The notes beneath the pieces are model-generated. The model saw nothing but the letters and a program-made list of their open reading frames with translations, did not search any database and was not told the DNA's origin. A DNA stretch of 26,498 nt, from assembly GCA_038230655.1 (NCBI GenBank), contig JBBRMU010000015.1, positions 1-26,498 of the forward strand, in the 5' to 3' direction. Shown piece by piece: positions 7,374 through 14,668 of the stretch (positions within the stretch are counted from its first letter, which is position 1; every line of letters starts with the position of its first letter). Position numbers and translations under genes: made by a program. Origin of the DNA: JBBRMU01 sp038230655. GTDB lineage: Bacteria > Patescibacteriota > Microgenomatia > UBA1406 > GWC2-37-13.

Positions 7374-8054
7374 ATGGAAATGTCCGCACAATCGACTAGT
7401 CTAAAATCTGATATACAGCCACAAAAATCATCTAACTTCGTATCTATTATTATTGCAGCTCTTGTCGCAGCAATTCTTGCTTCAATTGGAACATATATCG
7501 TAATGACATCGAATCAAAATAAACAACAACGGATGTTATATCAGCAACAAACAACAGTATTAGGAGCATCTCCCACTAACACTTCAGAACCAACATCCTC
7601 AGTACCTGCAAACTGGAAAACATATAAAACTCCTATTGTGGATGGGCTGGGCTATGAGTTAAAATATCCACCTACGTGGAAGATAGAAATATGGGCTGGC
7701 GGAGGTTCAGCCCCTAATCCAATTGAGTTAGCAAAAATTTTTGTGGGTACAAATTGCGGTAAAGACAAAGATGATAACATCCGAATTCTTCATTTTATAT
7801 CAGCTAAGCCTCAACAGCAAATTGTTTCAGATACAAGCTTATTGATAAAAGACGGCTTCAAAACTTCACAGATTATTACAGGAGATGGCAAAACAGTAGT
7901 AAAATTAACAGGCAACCCTTCAGAAAGAACAGACTCCTACACATATGTAATAACAGATAAAGGATATTATGATATTTCAGCCCATGACTACTGCTCTACA
8001 GGTATTGGAGAGCTATTTGACCAAGTAGTTTCTTCCTTCAAAGCAATCAAATAG
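7374..8054 (+). CDS. Membrane-anchored hypothetical surface protein
   Basis: I do not recognise a named family. The 226-residue protein has a short cytoplasmic N-terminus, one hydrophobic segment at about 22-44 (FVSIIIAALVAAILASIG), a Thr/Ser/Pro-rich spacer, and an outside domain from about residue 77. That domain begins NWKTYKTP and YELKYPPTWKIE, a start often seen in small PsbP-like extracytoplasmic domains, and has two Cys residues (in TNCGKD and DYCSTG) that could form a disulfide. The ATG at 7374 follows a TAGAAT box (7359-7364) by 9 nt, with GGAG just upstream, so the leader would be only about 3 nt. Confidence 0.75.
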   Translation: MEMSAQSTSLKSDIQPQKSSNFVSIIIAALVAAILASIGTYIVMTSNQNKQQRMLYQQQTTVLGASPTNTSEPTSSVPANWKTYKTPIVDGLGYELKYPPTWKIEIWAGGGSAPNPIELAKIFVGTNCGKDKDDNIRILHFISAKPQQQIVSDTSLLIKDGFKTSQIITGDGKTVVKLTGNPSERTDSYTYVITDKGYYDISAHDYCSTGIGELFDQVVSSFKAIK

Positions 8055-8200
8055 CTTGAAAGTGGCTTCTACTATCTGTTAATAAACAAATTTTTGACTC
8101 ATTTCAGTTTCTTCATGGTTTAATTTTAATTTAATAGTCCAATTTTCTACAATCTCAGTATAAATTACTTCAAGATATATCGCTTCTTCCCTAACTTAAA

Positions 8201-8440
8201 TTATGGATATGTACAAGGAGAAGTAGTTGTTGCAGGACAAATCGTTCCAATCTGTTGTCGCAGAAAGTTAAAGTCGAAAACATTTACTGTACCAGGTCCC
8301 ATAGCCGAAGAAGCATATGCACATCTTGATTCGGTCGTATCACGGAACAATACTAATTTAGGCTCCGTATATGTTTTTTTATTCTCTCGAAACACCGTCT
8401 CCCACATTGTATTATTAGAAGCAAGTATTGTGGATGCAAA
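8201..8440 (-). pseudogene. Remnant: YpfJ-type zinc metallopeptidase N-part joined to a dockerin-like tail
   Basis: The open frame (open from 8497, without a convincing start above the ATG at 8407) reads LASNNTMWETVFRENKKTY, then EPKLVLFRDTTESRCAYASSAMGP. This is the pattern that precedes the catalytic HExxH in the putative neutral zinc metallopeptidase (YpfJ) family. Directly after SAMGP, where that family continues toward FYCPxD and the HExxH helix, the sequence changes to GTVNVFDFNFLRQQIGTICP, a dockerin-like 'VxDFxxLRxxxG' repeat with a short Cys-containing end. The catalytic domain is absent. An internal deletion that fused the front of the enzyme to a C-terminal dockerin explains this best. 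No promoter or ribosome site is evident. Confidence 0.65.
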
Positions 8441-8639
8441 TTTATACAGTGTGCAGCTTCTGGCAACTATCTTCGTAATAAAGACGTAAGAGATTTCTCA
8501 ATGAACTTATCTTACCTAATTCTTACTTTATTTGATCAAAAGGATTACAAAAGATATGAGACAATATAATAAGCGACTTTAGTAATTACCAATTATAGAG
8601 TTGCAGATCGGAAAAAATGAAAAGAGGTGAAAAATAATA

Positions 8640-8906
8640 ATGGGTATAATAATCACATTAGTAATCGCAGCTATCGTAGGATGGATAGCATCAATGATCA
8701 TGAAAACAGATGGTCAGATGGGATGGATGGCAAATATAGTTGCTGGAATAGTAGGTAGTTTTATCGGGACAGCTTTGTTTGGATTTATTGCACCTGGCAC
8801 ACCCACTGATAACGGATTGAACGTTATGGGTATTTTAGTCGGAGTGGCGGGCGCTTGTATCGCAATATATGTTTGGAAAATGATTTCAGGAAGAAACCAT
8901 ATCTGA
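8640..8906 (+). CDS. GlsB/YeaQ/YmgE family stress-response membrane protein
   Basis: A small integral membrane protein of 88 residues with three hydrophobic glycine-rich segments (about 2-19, 30-50, 62-82). Family motifs are IIxxIVIGWIAS-like (VIAAIVGWIASMIMK), NIVAGIVGSFIGTALFG, and a last helix containing GVAGACIAIYVWK. The family is linked to general stress responses; the biochemical role is unknown. Unlike most genes here it has a strong Shine-Dalgarno site, AGAGGTG at 8623-8629, 10 nt before the ATG. A TATAAT at 8565-8570 would give a leader of about 60 nt. Confidence 0.92.
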   Translation: MGIIITLVIAAIVGWIASMIMKTDGQMGWMANIVAGIVGSFIGTALFGFIAPGTPTDNGLNVMGILVGVAGACIAIYVWKMISGRNHI

Positions 8907-8930
8907 AGATAAAGATATTTAATTTTCTAC

Positions 8931-9031
8931 GCCAGTAATTGTACCTGGAAAAGGTATAATTGCTGGCTTGATTTGCCAGGATTTTTCTAAATTATAGATT
9001 TGCGAATACTGACCTAGAGAATTGGTATTCG
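8931..9031 (+). promoter_or_regulatory. Structured leader between glsB and purC (possible attenuator or glsB terminator)
   Basis: Three foldable parts lie in the 135-nt gap. A long hairpin pairs 8931-8945 with 8953-8967 (15 pairs, two of them G-U, 7-nt loop). Its right arm ends CTGGC (8963-8967), which could instead pair with GCCAG at 8975-8979; that competing hairpin is followed by GATTTTTCT, like a weak intrinsic terminator. A second hairpin pairs 9003-9012 with 9022-9031 (10 pairs, two wobble) just before the purC start. Mutually exclusive pairing suggests attenuation, but simple termination of glsB is possible. Confidence 0.4.
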
Positions 9032-9041
9032 AGTGAAATAA

Positions 9042-10034
9042 ATGGTTATGTTAGAACAAAACTTTCAACATGAACATCCTAACTTCTCGCGAGGACTCAC
9101 ATCAGTTGAAATTCCTGAACTGGGCCCAAAGATTACTGGCAAAGTCAGGGACATGTGGGAAGTCGGAAACATACGGGTTTTAGCAACTACTGATAGACAG
9201 TCCGCATTTGATCGTGTAGTCGGTACAATTCCAGGAAAAGGAGAGGTCCTCAATCTCCTCTCAAAGTTTTGGTTTGACCAGACTCAAGACATCATCCCGA
9301 ATCATGTTTTGGAGGTCCCCCATCCCAACATCCTTATCGCCCGTAAAGCTCATGAGACACTTCCAGTAGAAGTAATTCTCCGGAGATACATGGCTAAAAG
9401 TTCTACGTCAACATCAATATATGACAATTATATGAGACAAGGTAGAAGAACTATCTATGGTGAAGACTTTCCAGATGGCTTAACTACAAATCAAGAGTTT
9501 CCCATGGGCGTTATAATTACCCCCACAACAAAAGCTGAACAAGGCCACGATGAAGAGTTAACTAATGATCAAGCAAAACTGATTGTTGATGGGAGACTAG
9601 GAGAAGGCATGTGGAATAAAACCAGAGATGCAGCATTAGCGATATTTGAAAAAGGCACCGATATTTATGCTAAATCAGGCTTAATTCTAGTTGACACTAA
9701 GTATGAATTTGGCGTTGACGAGGATGGAAGTCTTATGTTAATCGACGAGGTTCACACGCCTGATTCATCACGGTTATGGCTAACTTCTACTTATGAGGAG
9801 CGATTTGCAAAAGGAGAAAATCCAGAGACATTTGATAAAGAAATATTACGAAGATGGCTATCGGAAAAAGGATTTAATGGCGAAGGAACCTTACCAATTC
9901 TCCCTGACGCTGTCATAAATCAGATGACAGAGGCTTACCGGGTTCCTTATGAAATGGTTACTGGTCAAGCATTGTCAAAATCATCGACAAATAATGAGTC
10001 CATTAGAGAAAGAGTACTTCAGGCTTTACGATAG
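9042..10034 (+). CDS. purC: Phosphoribosylaminoimidazole-succinocarboxamide synthase (SAICAR synthetase)
   Basis: Joins aspartate to CAIR with ATP in purine synthesis. The 330 residues match the long, yeast-like form rather than the roughly 240-residue form of many bacteria. Recognisable parts are GKVRDMWEVG, LATTDRQSAFDRVVG, IPGKGEVLNLLSKFWF, VILRRYMAKSS, the nucleotide loop TPTTKAEQGHDEEL, ILVDTKYEFGVD and LIDEVHTPDSSRLW. No other pur gene is in the window. The ATG at 9042 (or 9048, since the protein begins MVM) follows a structured leader; GAGTGA about 6 nt upstream is at best a weak ribosome site. The end overlaps the convergent DUF1003 gene by 9 nt. Confidence 0.95.
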   Translation: MVMLEQNFQHEHPNFSRGLTSVEIPELGPKITGKVRDMWEVGNIRVLATTDRQSAFDRVVGTIPGKGEVLNLLSKFWFDQTQDIIPNHVLEVPHPNILIARKAHETLPVEVILRRYMAKSSTSTSIYDNYMRQGRRTIYGEDFPDGLTTNQEFPMGVIITPTTKAEQGHDEELTNDQAKLIVDGRLGEGMWNKTRDAALAIFEKGTDIYAKSGLILVDTKYEFGVDEDGSLMLIDEVHTPDSSRLWLTSTYEERFAKGENPETFDKEILRRWLSEKGFNGEGTLPILPDAVINQMTEAYRVPYEMVTGQALSKSSTNNESIRERVLQALR

Positions 10035-10574
10035 CTGTTTTTCAATTGATTCCTCGATCTTTTTTTGATCAGTCGGTTGTATCATCTCACGGAGCTCAGT
10101 ATCTTTCGAAATATTAACATTCATTTTTTTTAGAATAAGTGTCTGTAATTGAAGCATTTTCGTTATTTCTTCCTCTGCAATAGTATTAATTTGCAGGTGA
10201 ATTTCCTCTCTCAAATCATCAATGCGGGAAGATCTTTTTTGAGATATAAGCACAAAAATGGAGAGTACTATCGCCTCTAATGAGACAGTCATAGTCAAAA
10301 AACTGTAGGGAAACGGATCAAACTGTTTTACACCTTTTATTAAACCGGTATTTATAGATATCCATACAACAAACCAAAGAATATTCAAGAATAAGAAAAT
10401 ATTAGTTCCAAACCAGGAGTTCAGTTGATCCGCTACTACGTCTATCCATGAACGTTTTGCATCCATACGTGCTTTAAAGCTTTTTATGATTTTTTGACGT
10501 TTTGTAAGCTTCTCAAAATCAGCAGTATAGTCTGCGACATCAACTGGCGTGTTTCTTTTGCTTTTTTTAGTCAT
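10026..10574 (-). CDS. DUF1003 membrane protein
   Basis: A 182-residue protein with a charged cytoplasmic N-terminus, the DUF1003 signature (WIDVVADQLNSWFGTNIFL), two transmembrane helices at about 56-76 (FLFLNILWFVVWISI) and 88-108 (SFLTMTVSLEAIVLSIFVLIS), then a long charged helix likely to form a coiled coil (111-150). The pattern FDPFPYSFLTM between the helices is typical of the family. Its molecular function is not established. The gene has its own TATAAT (10599-10604) and an AAAGGA ribosome site 8 nt before the ATG, giving a short leader of about 18 nt. Confidence 0.9.
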   Translation of the reverse strand: MTKKSKRNTPVDVADYTADFEKLTKRQKIIKSFKARMDAKRSWIDVVADQLNSWFGTNIFLFLNILWFVVWISINTGLIKGVKQFDPFPYSFLTMTVSLEAIVLSIFVLISQKRSSRIDDLREEIHLQINTIAEEEITKMLQLQTLILKKMNVNISKDTELREMIQPTDQKKIEESIEKQLS

Positions 10575-10598
10575 ATAGTTATTCCTTTATTAACTGCA

Positions 10599-10604
10599 AT
10601 TATA
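10599..10604 (-). promoter_or_regulatory. -10 box of the DUF1003 gene
   Basis: TATAAT on the minus strand; transcription would begin near 10592, 18 nt before ATG 10574. The leader holds AAAGGA at 10583-10588. Confidence 0.45.
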
Positions 10605-10744
10605 CCTCAAAATCCACTAAAATGGAGTTGCAGGCATAAAATGTGCTGAAATTAAAGGGTAACACCTTCAGAGTAGTCTAATTCTTACGATTTACTTACA
10701 TTACCTTCTCGAATAGATGCTACAACGAATAAAGATATACAAAT

Positions 10745-12340
10745 ATGAGTAAGAAAATAATTTCAGATAATAGTAATTTTTTTGATGTTCATCAGGCTGC
10801 AGAGTTCTTAGGAGTTAATCCAGGTACTATTCGTAGGTGGGCACAAACTAAAACCATAAACGGCCTAAAAATTGGTATTAGGGGCGACTGGAGATTTACT
10901 AAAATTGATATTCTTGAGCTGGTCAAAGGAGACGAAGTATTAACTAGCTTTTCTCCAAATGTATCCGGTAATAATCTTAAGAAAGGTGAAGTTGCGGCAC
11001 CTCAACATATGTGGAACAAATTCGATGAGCATGAGCACTTTGTGCAGTTTTATGAAGATGATATATTTCTTCTCAATTCATTAACTAAATTCATGCTACC
11101 TGGTTTAGAGTCAGATGAAGCCTGTATTATTATCGCTACGAAAGACCATAGAGACAACTTTGAAAAACTTTTAGAAATATCCAATGTCTCCGTTGAGAAG
11201 GCTCGGATGAGAAACCAGTATATCGACCTAGATGCAACTGAAACACTTTCAAAATTTATGGTTGATGGACTCCCGAATCCAACACTTTTTAAGAAAGTTA
11301 TCGGCGAGATACTTTCTGATGCTGAACAAAAGTGGTCGCGAATACGGGCTTTTGGAGAAATGGTAGCCCTTCTCTGGGCTGAGGGAAATAAATCAGGAGC
11401 AATCAAACTAGAAGAGCTTTGGAATGACCTTAGTAAAGAGTATACCTTCTCTCTTTTCTGTGCTTATCCCATGAATAAATTTGGGAAATCGGCAGATGGA
11501 GACCAATTTCAAGATATTGGAACTAGACATACAAAAGTTATACCATCAGAAAGTTATAATAACCTCGAGTCATCTGATGAACGTATGCGTGCAGTTGCCA
11601 AACTACAACAAAAAGCTGCATCTCTTGAAGCAGAGATAAAAAGACGTAAAGACTTGGAGAAGCAAAAAGATGAGTTTATAAACATTGCTTCCCATGAGTT
11701 AAAAACACCAGTCACAAGTATCAAAGCTTATGCACAAATCCTCTGTCATCGGTTCAAAAAACAAGGCGACGAGATATCCGCATCCTATATGACAAAAATG
11801 GATGTACAGGTTGATAAGCTGACTGACCTAATTTCTGATCTTCTGGATATCTCGAAAATCGATGGTAAAAAACTCTCCTATAAGGCTGAAAAATTCGACT
11901 TTAGTACTTTAGTAAATGAGGTTATTGATGAAGTACATCTTACTGCTTTAAGTTTCAAGATTGAAAAAGACACTGCATCTACAAAGATTGTGGAGGCTGA
12001 TAGAAATAGGATTGCCCAGGTAATTACAAACCTTCTCAGTAATGCAGTTAAATACTCTCCAAAAACCAATAGGGTAATTGTACAGACAACATCTAGTGAT
12101 ACGGATGTAACTTTGTCTGTCAAAGACTTTGGTGTGGGTATTCCCAAGGATAAATATGAAAGGATCTTTGAACGTTTTTATCGTGTTCATGAAAACGGAA
12201 AACAATTTTCCGGGATGGGACTGGGACTTTATATTAGTGCAGAGATAATTAAACGACACCAGGGGAAAATTTGGATTACTTCTGAAGAAGGGAAAGGCTC
12301 TACTTTTTACTTTACTCTACCACTAAAGACAAGCTCTTAG
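10745..12340 (+). CDS. Sensor histidine kinase with N-terminal HTH and MEDS domains
   Basis: A 531-residue soluble protein with an unusual domain order. Residues 12-62 form a MerR/excisionase-type HTH (FFDVHQAAEFLGVNPGTIRRW ... GDWRFTKIDILE). Residues about 97-245 match the MEDS sensory domain (HEHFVQFYEDDIFLLNSL ... LFCAYPMNKF), known from DcmR-like regulators. A coiled coil (280-310) leads to HisKA with phosphoacceptor His317 in ASHELKTP. The ATPase domain follows: N-box NLLSNAVKYSP (429-439), DFGVGIP (461-467), GMGLGL (490-495). No transmembrane segment or signal peptide is visible, so it should sense a cytoplasmic signal. No response regulator is adjacent; the HTH may let it bind DNA itself. 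No clear promoter or ribosome site. Confidence 0.93.
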   Translation: MSKKIISDNSNFFDVHQAAEFLGVNPGTIRRWAQTKTINGLKIGIRGDWRFTKIDILELVKGDEVLTSFSPNVSGNNLKKGEVAAPQHMWNKFDEHEHFVQFYEDDIFLLNSLTKFMLPGLESDEACIIIATKDHRDNFEKLLEISNVSVEKARMRNQYIDLDATETLSKFMVDGLPNPTLFKKVIGEILSDAEQKWSRIRAFGEMVALLWAEGNKSGAIKLEELWNDLSKEYTFSLFCAYPMNKFGKSADGDQFQDIGTRHTKVIPSESYNNLESSDERMRAVAKLQQKAASLEAEIKRRKDLEKQKDEFINIASHELKTPVTSIKAYAQILCHRFKKQGDEISASYMTKMDVQVDKLTDLISDLLDISKIDGKKLSYKAEKFDFSTLVNEVIDEVHLTALSFKIEKDTASTKIVEADRNRIAQVITNLLSNAVKYSPKTNRVIVQTTSSDTDVTLSVKDFGVGIPKDKYERIFERFYRVHENGKQFSGMGLGLYISAEIIKRHQGKIWITSEEGKGSTFYFTLPLKTSS

Positions 12341-12406
12341 CTTTTATAAAAATTATGCTATATTATGTATCATATGGTCAGAAGTATTTACCCTCTATTA
12401 TTTGAC

Positions 12407-12485
12407 GGAAAAAAGGCACCCACTCAAATTCTCGAAATCGTCGAGAACACGAGACTAAACATTACTGTTTAGCGATGGGTGCCTT
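12407..12485 (-). terminator. Branched intrinsic terminator of the 12.5-13.2 kb operon
   Basis: On the minus strand a perfect 10-bp outer stem (AAGGCACCCA/TGGGTGCCTT, 12413-12422 with 12476-12485) is followed by a run of six T (complement of 12409-12414). The loop of more than 50 nt itself holds two perfect 7-bp hairpins: TTCTCGA/TCGAGAA (12429-12447, loop 5) and CTAAACA/TGTTTAG (12455-12472, loop 4). The fold is thus a three-way junction, more elaborate than an ordinary terminator. It lies 13 nt past the stop of the 90-residue gene. Confidence 0.7.
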
Positions 12486-12497
12486 AAATGACACTAT

Positions 12498-12770
12498 CTA
12501 TTTGGGAAAGAGGCTATGCCTTTTTTCAAACACGAACATTCCAGCGATAGCTGGAATAACCGAAGCCGCAGTCAACTCAAAAGAACGGGTTATGAAATAA
12601 CCCATGAGAAATACTCCAACAGCAATAGCATACAGGACACACACAAGTATTTTATCCTTACGCATAGCCTCCTGCAGTTCTGCCTGCTCTTGAACTCTCT
12701 GTTCTAATAGAAATTCCATACTAGGTTCTGGTTGAACCCATACAGGTTCTCGGTTAGTTGATTCAAGCAT
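12498..12770 (-). CDS. Small two-helix membrane protein, unknown
   Basis: Unrecognised family, 90 residues. An acidic, glutamine-rich amphipathic N-terminal half (about 18-42, EFLLEQRVQEQAELQEAMRKD) likely forms a coiled coil. Two hydrophobic segments follow at about 42-60 and 66-82, with a basic end (FEKRHSLFPK). It is the second gene of an operon, 16 nt after the 139-residue gene, and has a perfect AAGGAGG ribosome site 6 nt before the ATG. It ends just before the branched terminator. The layout suggests a membrane partner for the upstream protein. Confidence 0.75.
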   Translation of the reverse strand: MLESTNREPVWVQPEPSMEFLLEQRVQEQAELQEAMRKDKILVCVLYAIAVGVFLMGYFITRSFELTAASVIPAIAGMFVFEKRHSLFPK

Positions 12771-12786
12771 TTTGTCCTCCTTAAAA

Positions 12787-13206
12787 CTAAAGAACTGTTG
12801 TAGATTGAGGAAAGCCTATGTGTATAAACACTCTTACAATTTGCAACTTCTCGATTTGCTCTTTCTGAGATTTGAAGATTACCAGGTTACCACCTCCTTT
12901 TAAATGAAAAGTAAGTTCTTTTTGTTTTTTCTTAAAAAAGACAACTTGGATTAAATTAGGCGAAACTTTTCTCTTGGCTCCTCCAACTCTGCTTATCTCT
13001 ATTTCAAACTCAATATGAACCGCTTCCTCACTTTTTATGTATTTAGGCCTAGTTGTGATGACAGCGTTAATCCTTTGTGTTGGATCTGGTGTCACTTTAT
13101 GAGTAGCTACCAGAGTTAGTGACGTATTATCAGCAGTTTTTGTCATACTGATAGTTGTCATAGAAAAAAAGTCTTCAATGCTAACATTGAGATCAACAGA
13201 ATCCAT
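12787..13206 (-). CDS. Hypothetical protein, first gene of a two-gene operon
   Basis: I do not recognise this 139-residue protein. It has no signal peptide or membrane segment. Alternating hydrophobic and polar residues (TSLTLVATHKVTP, AVHIEFEIEISRVGG, KELTFHLKGGGNLVIF) suggest an all-beta fold, with a basic middle part (GGAKRKVSPN and FKKKQKE). The ribosome site is strong (AGGAGG 5 nt before the ATG), and a promoter about 180 nt upstream gives a long structured leader. The downstream partner is a small membrane protein. Post-transcriptional control is likely from the leader; the protein's job cannot be told. Confidence 0.7.
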   Translation of the reverse strand: MDSVDLNVSIEDFFSMTTISMTKTADNTSLTLVATHKVTPDPTQRINAVITTRPKYIKSEEAVHIEFEIEISRVGGAKRKVSPNLIQVVFFKKKQKELTFHLKGGGNLVIFKSQKEQIEKLQIVRVFIHIGFPQSTTVL

Positions 13207-13237
13207 TTTTCCTCCTATAGTTTGATAAAAGTCGGGC

Positions 13238-13403
13238 TATCCAGTTATGGAAAGCATTCTACCTATCTTTAAAAAGATCAATAAAATGCTTCCCTGGATA
13301 ACTATCGTTCTTTCCTTTCAATAGTGTTAAAGTACAAACTCAACACTACAAATAAACAGCTTGCGCCTATTAGTAGTACTAAATTAGTCATATTATACCA
13401 TAA
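13238..13403 (-). promoter_or_regulatory. Promoter and long structured leader of the two-gene operon
   Basis: On the minus strand TATAAT (13392-13397) preceded by TGG forms an extended -10, with TTGATT 16 bp further upstream. Transcription from about 13385 gives a leader near 180 nt. Within it, AGTGTT/AACACT (13323-13347) can pair. A larger interrupted hairpin pairs 13294-13300 with 13238-13244 (CTGGATA/TATCCAG) and 13285-13293 with 13249-13258 (AATGCTTCC/GGAAAGCATT, one bulge), capped by AAAGAT/ATCTTT. The AGGAGG ribosome site lies about 20 nt beyond this fold. There are no further genes in the 267-nt gap. Confidence 0.5.
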
Positions 13404-13473
13404 AATAGCTAAAAATCAATGCTATGGGCTTATTTTCGAGGCTAAAAACTGTGAAGCGTTGGACATGGGTTTT

Positions 13474-14031
13474 TCAGGGAGTTTTGTCAGGCACGAACTT
13501 AAGAGCGGCTGAGTTCATACAGTAGCGTTTTCCAGTAGGTTTTGGGCCGTCATCAAATACATGCCCAAGATGGCCCCCACACTTATCAAGTACTTCAATA
13601 CGAGTCTCTCCGAGGGTATTATCTTCTTTAAGTACTAGGGCATACGGGGAAACAGGCTTCCAAAAGCTCGGCCAACCTGTGCCTGAGTCATACTTTGTCT
13701 CTGACCTGAAGACGGCTTCATTGCAACCTACACTATAGTAAGTGCCTTTGCGGTTTTCATATTCCAAAGCACCTGTGAAAGGAATTTCAGTGCCTTGTTC
13801 ACGTAAAATATGATACTGTTCTGGTGTTAAGCTCCTTTTCCACTCAGCATCAGTCTTGATTTTTGAGCTATCTGTAGTTCCAGAGATAAGTTTTGATGTG
13901 GAAACATCTGAGAGTGGAAGTGATGTAGGTGATTTTTGTTGTGAGAGCAGATAGTAACTAAAAAAAATCACAGCAATAAGAGTAACAATAATTAACTTCT
14001 TGTGATGGTTTAACTCCTTTGACTTAGTCAT
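13474..14031 (-). CDS. msrB: Membrane-anchored peptide-methionine (R)-S-oxide reductase
   Basis: Reduces the R-form of methionine sulfoxide in proteins. The 185 residues have an N-terminal anchor at about 12-29 (KLIIVTLIAVIFFSYYLL), so the enzyme should face outside, then the MsrB domain: WKRSLTPEQYHILREQGTE, SGTGWPSFWKPV, CGGHLGHVFDDGP and the active site RYCMNSAALKF with catalytic Cys171. Zinc-type MsrBs carry two CxxC pairs; here each pair keeps one Cys (C103 in SVGCNE, C151 in DKCGGH), so zinc binding is doubtful and C103 may act in recycling. It overlaps the upstream FMN reductase gene by 8 nt, indicating translational coupling and possibly a shared repair role. Confidence 0.95.
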   Translation of the reverse strand: MTKSKELNHHKKLIIVTLIAVIFFSYYLLSQQKSPTSLPLSDVSTSKLISGTTDSSKIKTDAEWKRSLTPEQYHILREQGTEIPFTGALEYENRKGTYYSVGCNEAVFRSETKYDSGTGWPSFWKPVSPYALVLKEDNTLGETRIEVLDKCGGHLGHVFDDGPKPTGKRYCMNSAALKFVPDKTP

Positions 14032-14626
14032 TATTATGTACTCCTCCTTTTATTGCTGAATGATACTTGCTAAGTATATTTTCTCTTCCATATTTGAGAG
14101 ATTTAGACATCCAGATTAACTCATCGACAGACCGTTTCACACGATTAATATAGTTTTCATCCAGTAATTTCCCTTGTTCGTCAAATATTTTTTCAATTTT
14201 AGGAAACTGCGTATCTGTAAAGGTTGAGACTAATCCCATCTCTCTGACGCTCTGAACAAGGGCTTCAATCGCTCTAACTCCTCCCCACTGTCCGTTGGAA
14301 ACCCCAGCAAAAGCTACAGGTTTATGAATATAGTTTTTTAGTTCGCTATCTAGCATCCGTTTTAAACTACCTGGAATACTATGATTATATTCTGGAGTAA
14401 CAATAAAGAATGCATCAGCTTTATCGGTAATCTCTGTAAATTTAGGATCTTTACATGCAGGATCATTTCCGTCGTGAGGAAAGTTAAAGTCTTTTGGATC
14501 CACAAAAATGGCTTCAATCTCTGGAAAGCTTTTTACAACTTTATATACAAGCTGTGCTGCATGAATCGATTTTCTTTCTGGTCGAGTGGTACCTGCTAAA
14601 ACAGCAACTACCAGTTTTTCTGACAT
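14024..14626 (-). CDS. NADPH-dependent FMN reductase family protein
   Basis: A flavodoxin-fold oxidoreductase of 200 residues. The phosphate-binding loop AGTTRPERKSIHAA (11-24) and the flavin-contacting motif TPEYNHSIPGSLKRMLD are characteristic of the NADPH-dependent FMN reductase/quinone reductase family, and GVSNGQWGGVRA fits the third FMN loop. It probably reduces flavin, quinones or a similar acceptor in the cytoplasm. First gene of a two-gene unit with msrB, which it may support with electrons (inference). The start at 14626 lies 6 nt after an extended -10 box. Confidence 0.92.
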   Translation of the reverse strand: MSEKLVVAVLAGTTRPERKSIHAAQLVYKVVKSFPEIEAIFVDPKDFNFPHDGNDPACKDPKFTEITDKADAFFIVTPEYNHSIPGSLKRMLDSELKNYIHKPVAFAGVSNGQWGGVRAIEALVQSVREMGLVSTFTDTQFPKIEKIFDEQGKLLDENYINRVKRSVDELIWMSKSLKYGRENILSKYHSAIKGGVHNND

Positions 14627-14632
14627 AGTTAA

Positions 14633-14641
14633 ATTGTAACA
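14633..14641 (-). promoter_or_regulatory. Extended -10 box of the FMN reductase-msrB unit (leaderless)
   Basis: On the minus strand TGT followed by TACAAT (14633-14638) ends 6 nt before ATG 14626, placing +1 on the start codon. There is no Shine-Dalgarno site. Confidence 0.55.
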
Positions 14642-14668
14642 TTTCTATAAAAGGCACAAAGATAAAGG

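Noticed and set aside
12374..12472. 32-codon plus-strand frame (MVRSIYPLLF...) after an extended -10 TGCTATATT at 12359
   Set aside because: It runs through the inverted repeats of the minus-strand terminator and has no recognisable similarity or ribosome site; probably chance.
13302..13391. 29-codon hydrophobic minus-strand frame (MTNLVVLIGA...) in the leader of the two-gene operon
   Set aside because: Its ATG directly abuts the TATAAT box and would lie upstream of the expected transcription start. A real small membrane peptide is not excluded.
13324..13512. 62-residue plus-strand frame
   Set aside because: It covers the operon leader and the end of msrB on the other strand, with no start signals or similarity.
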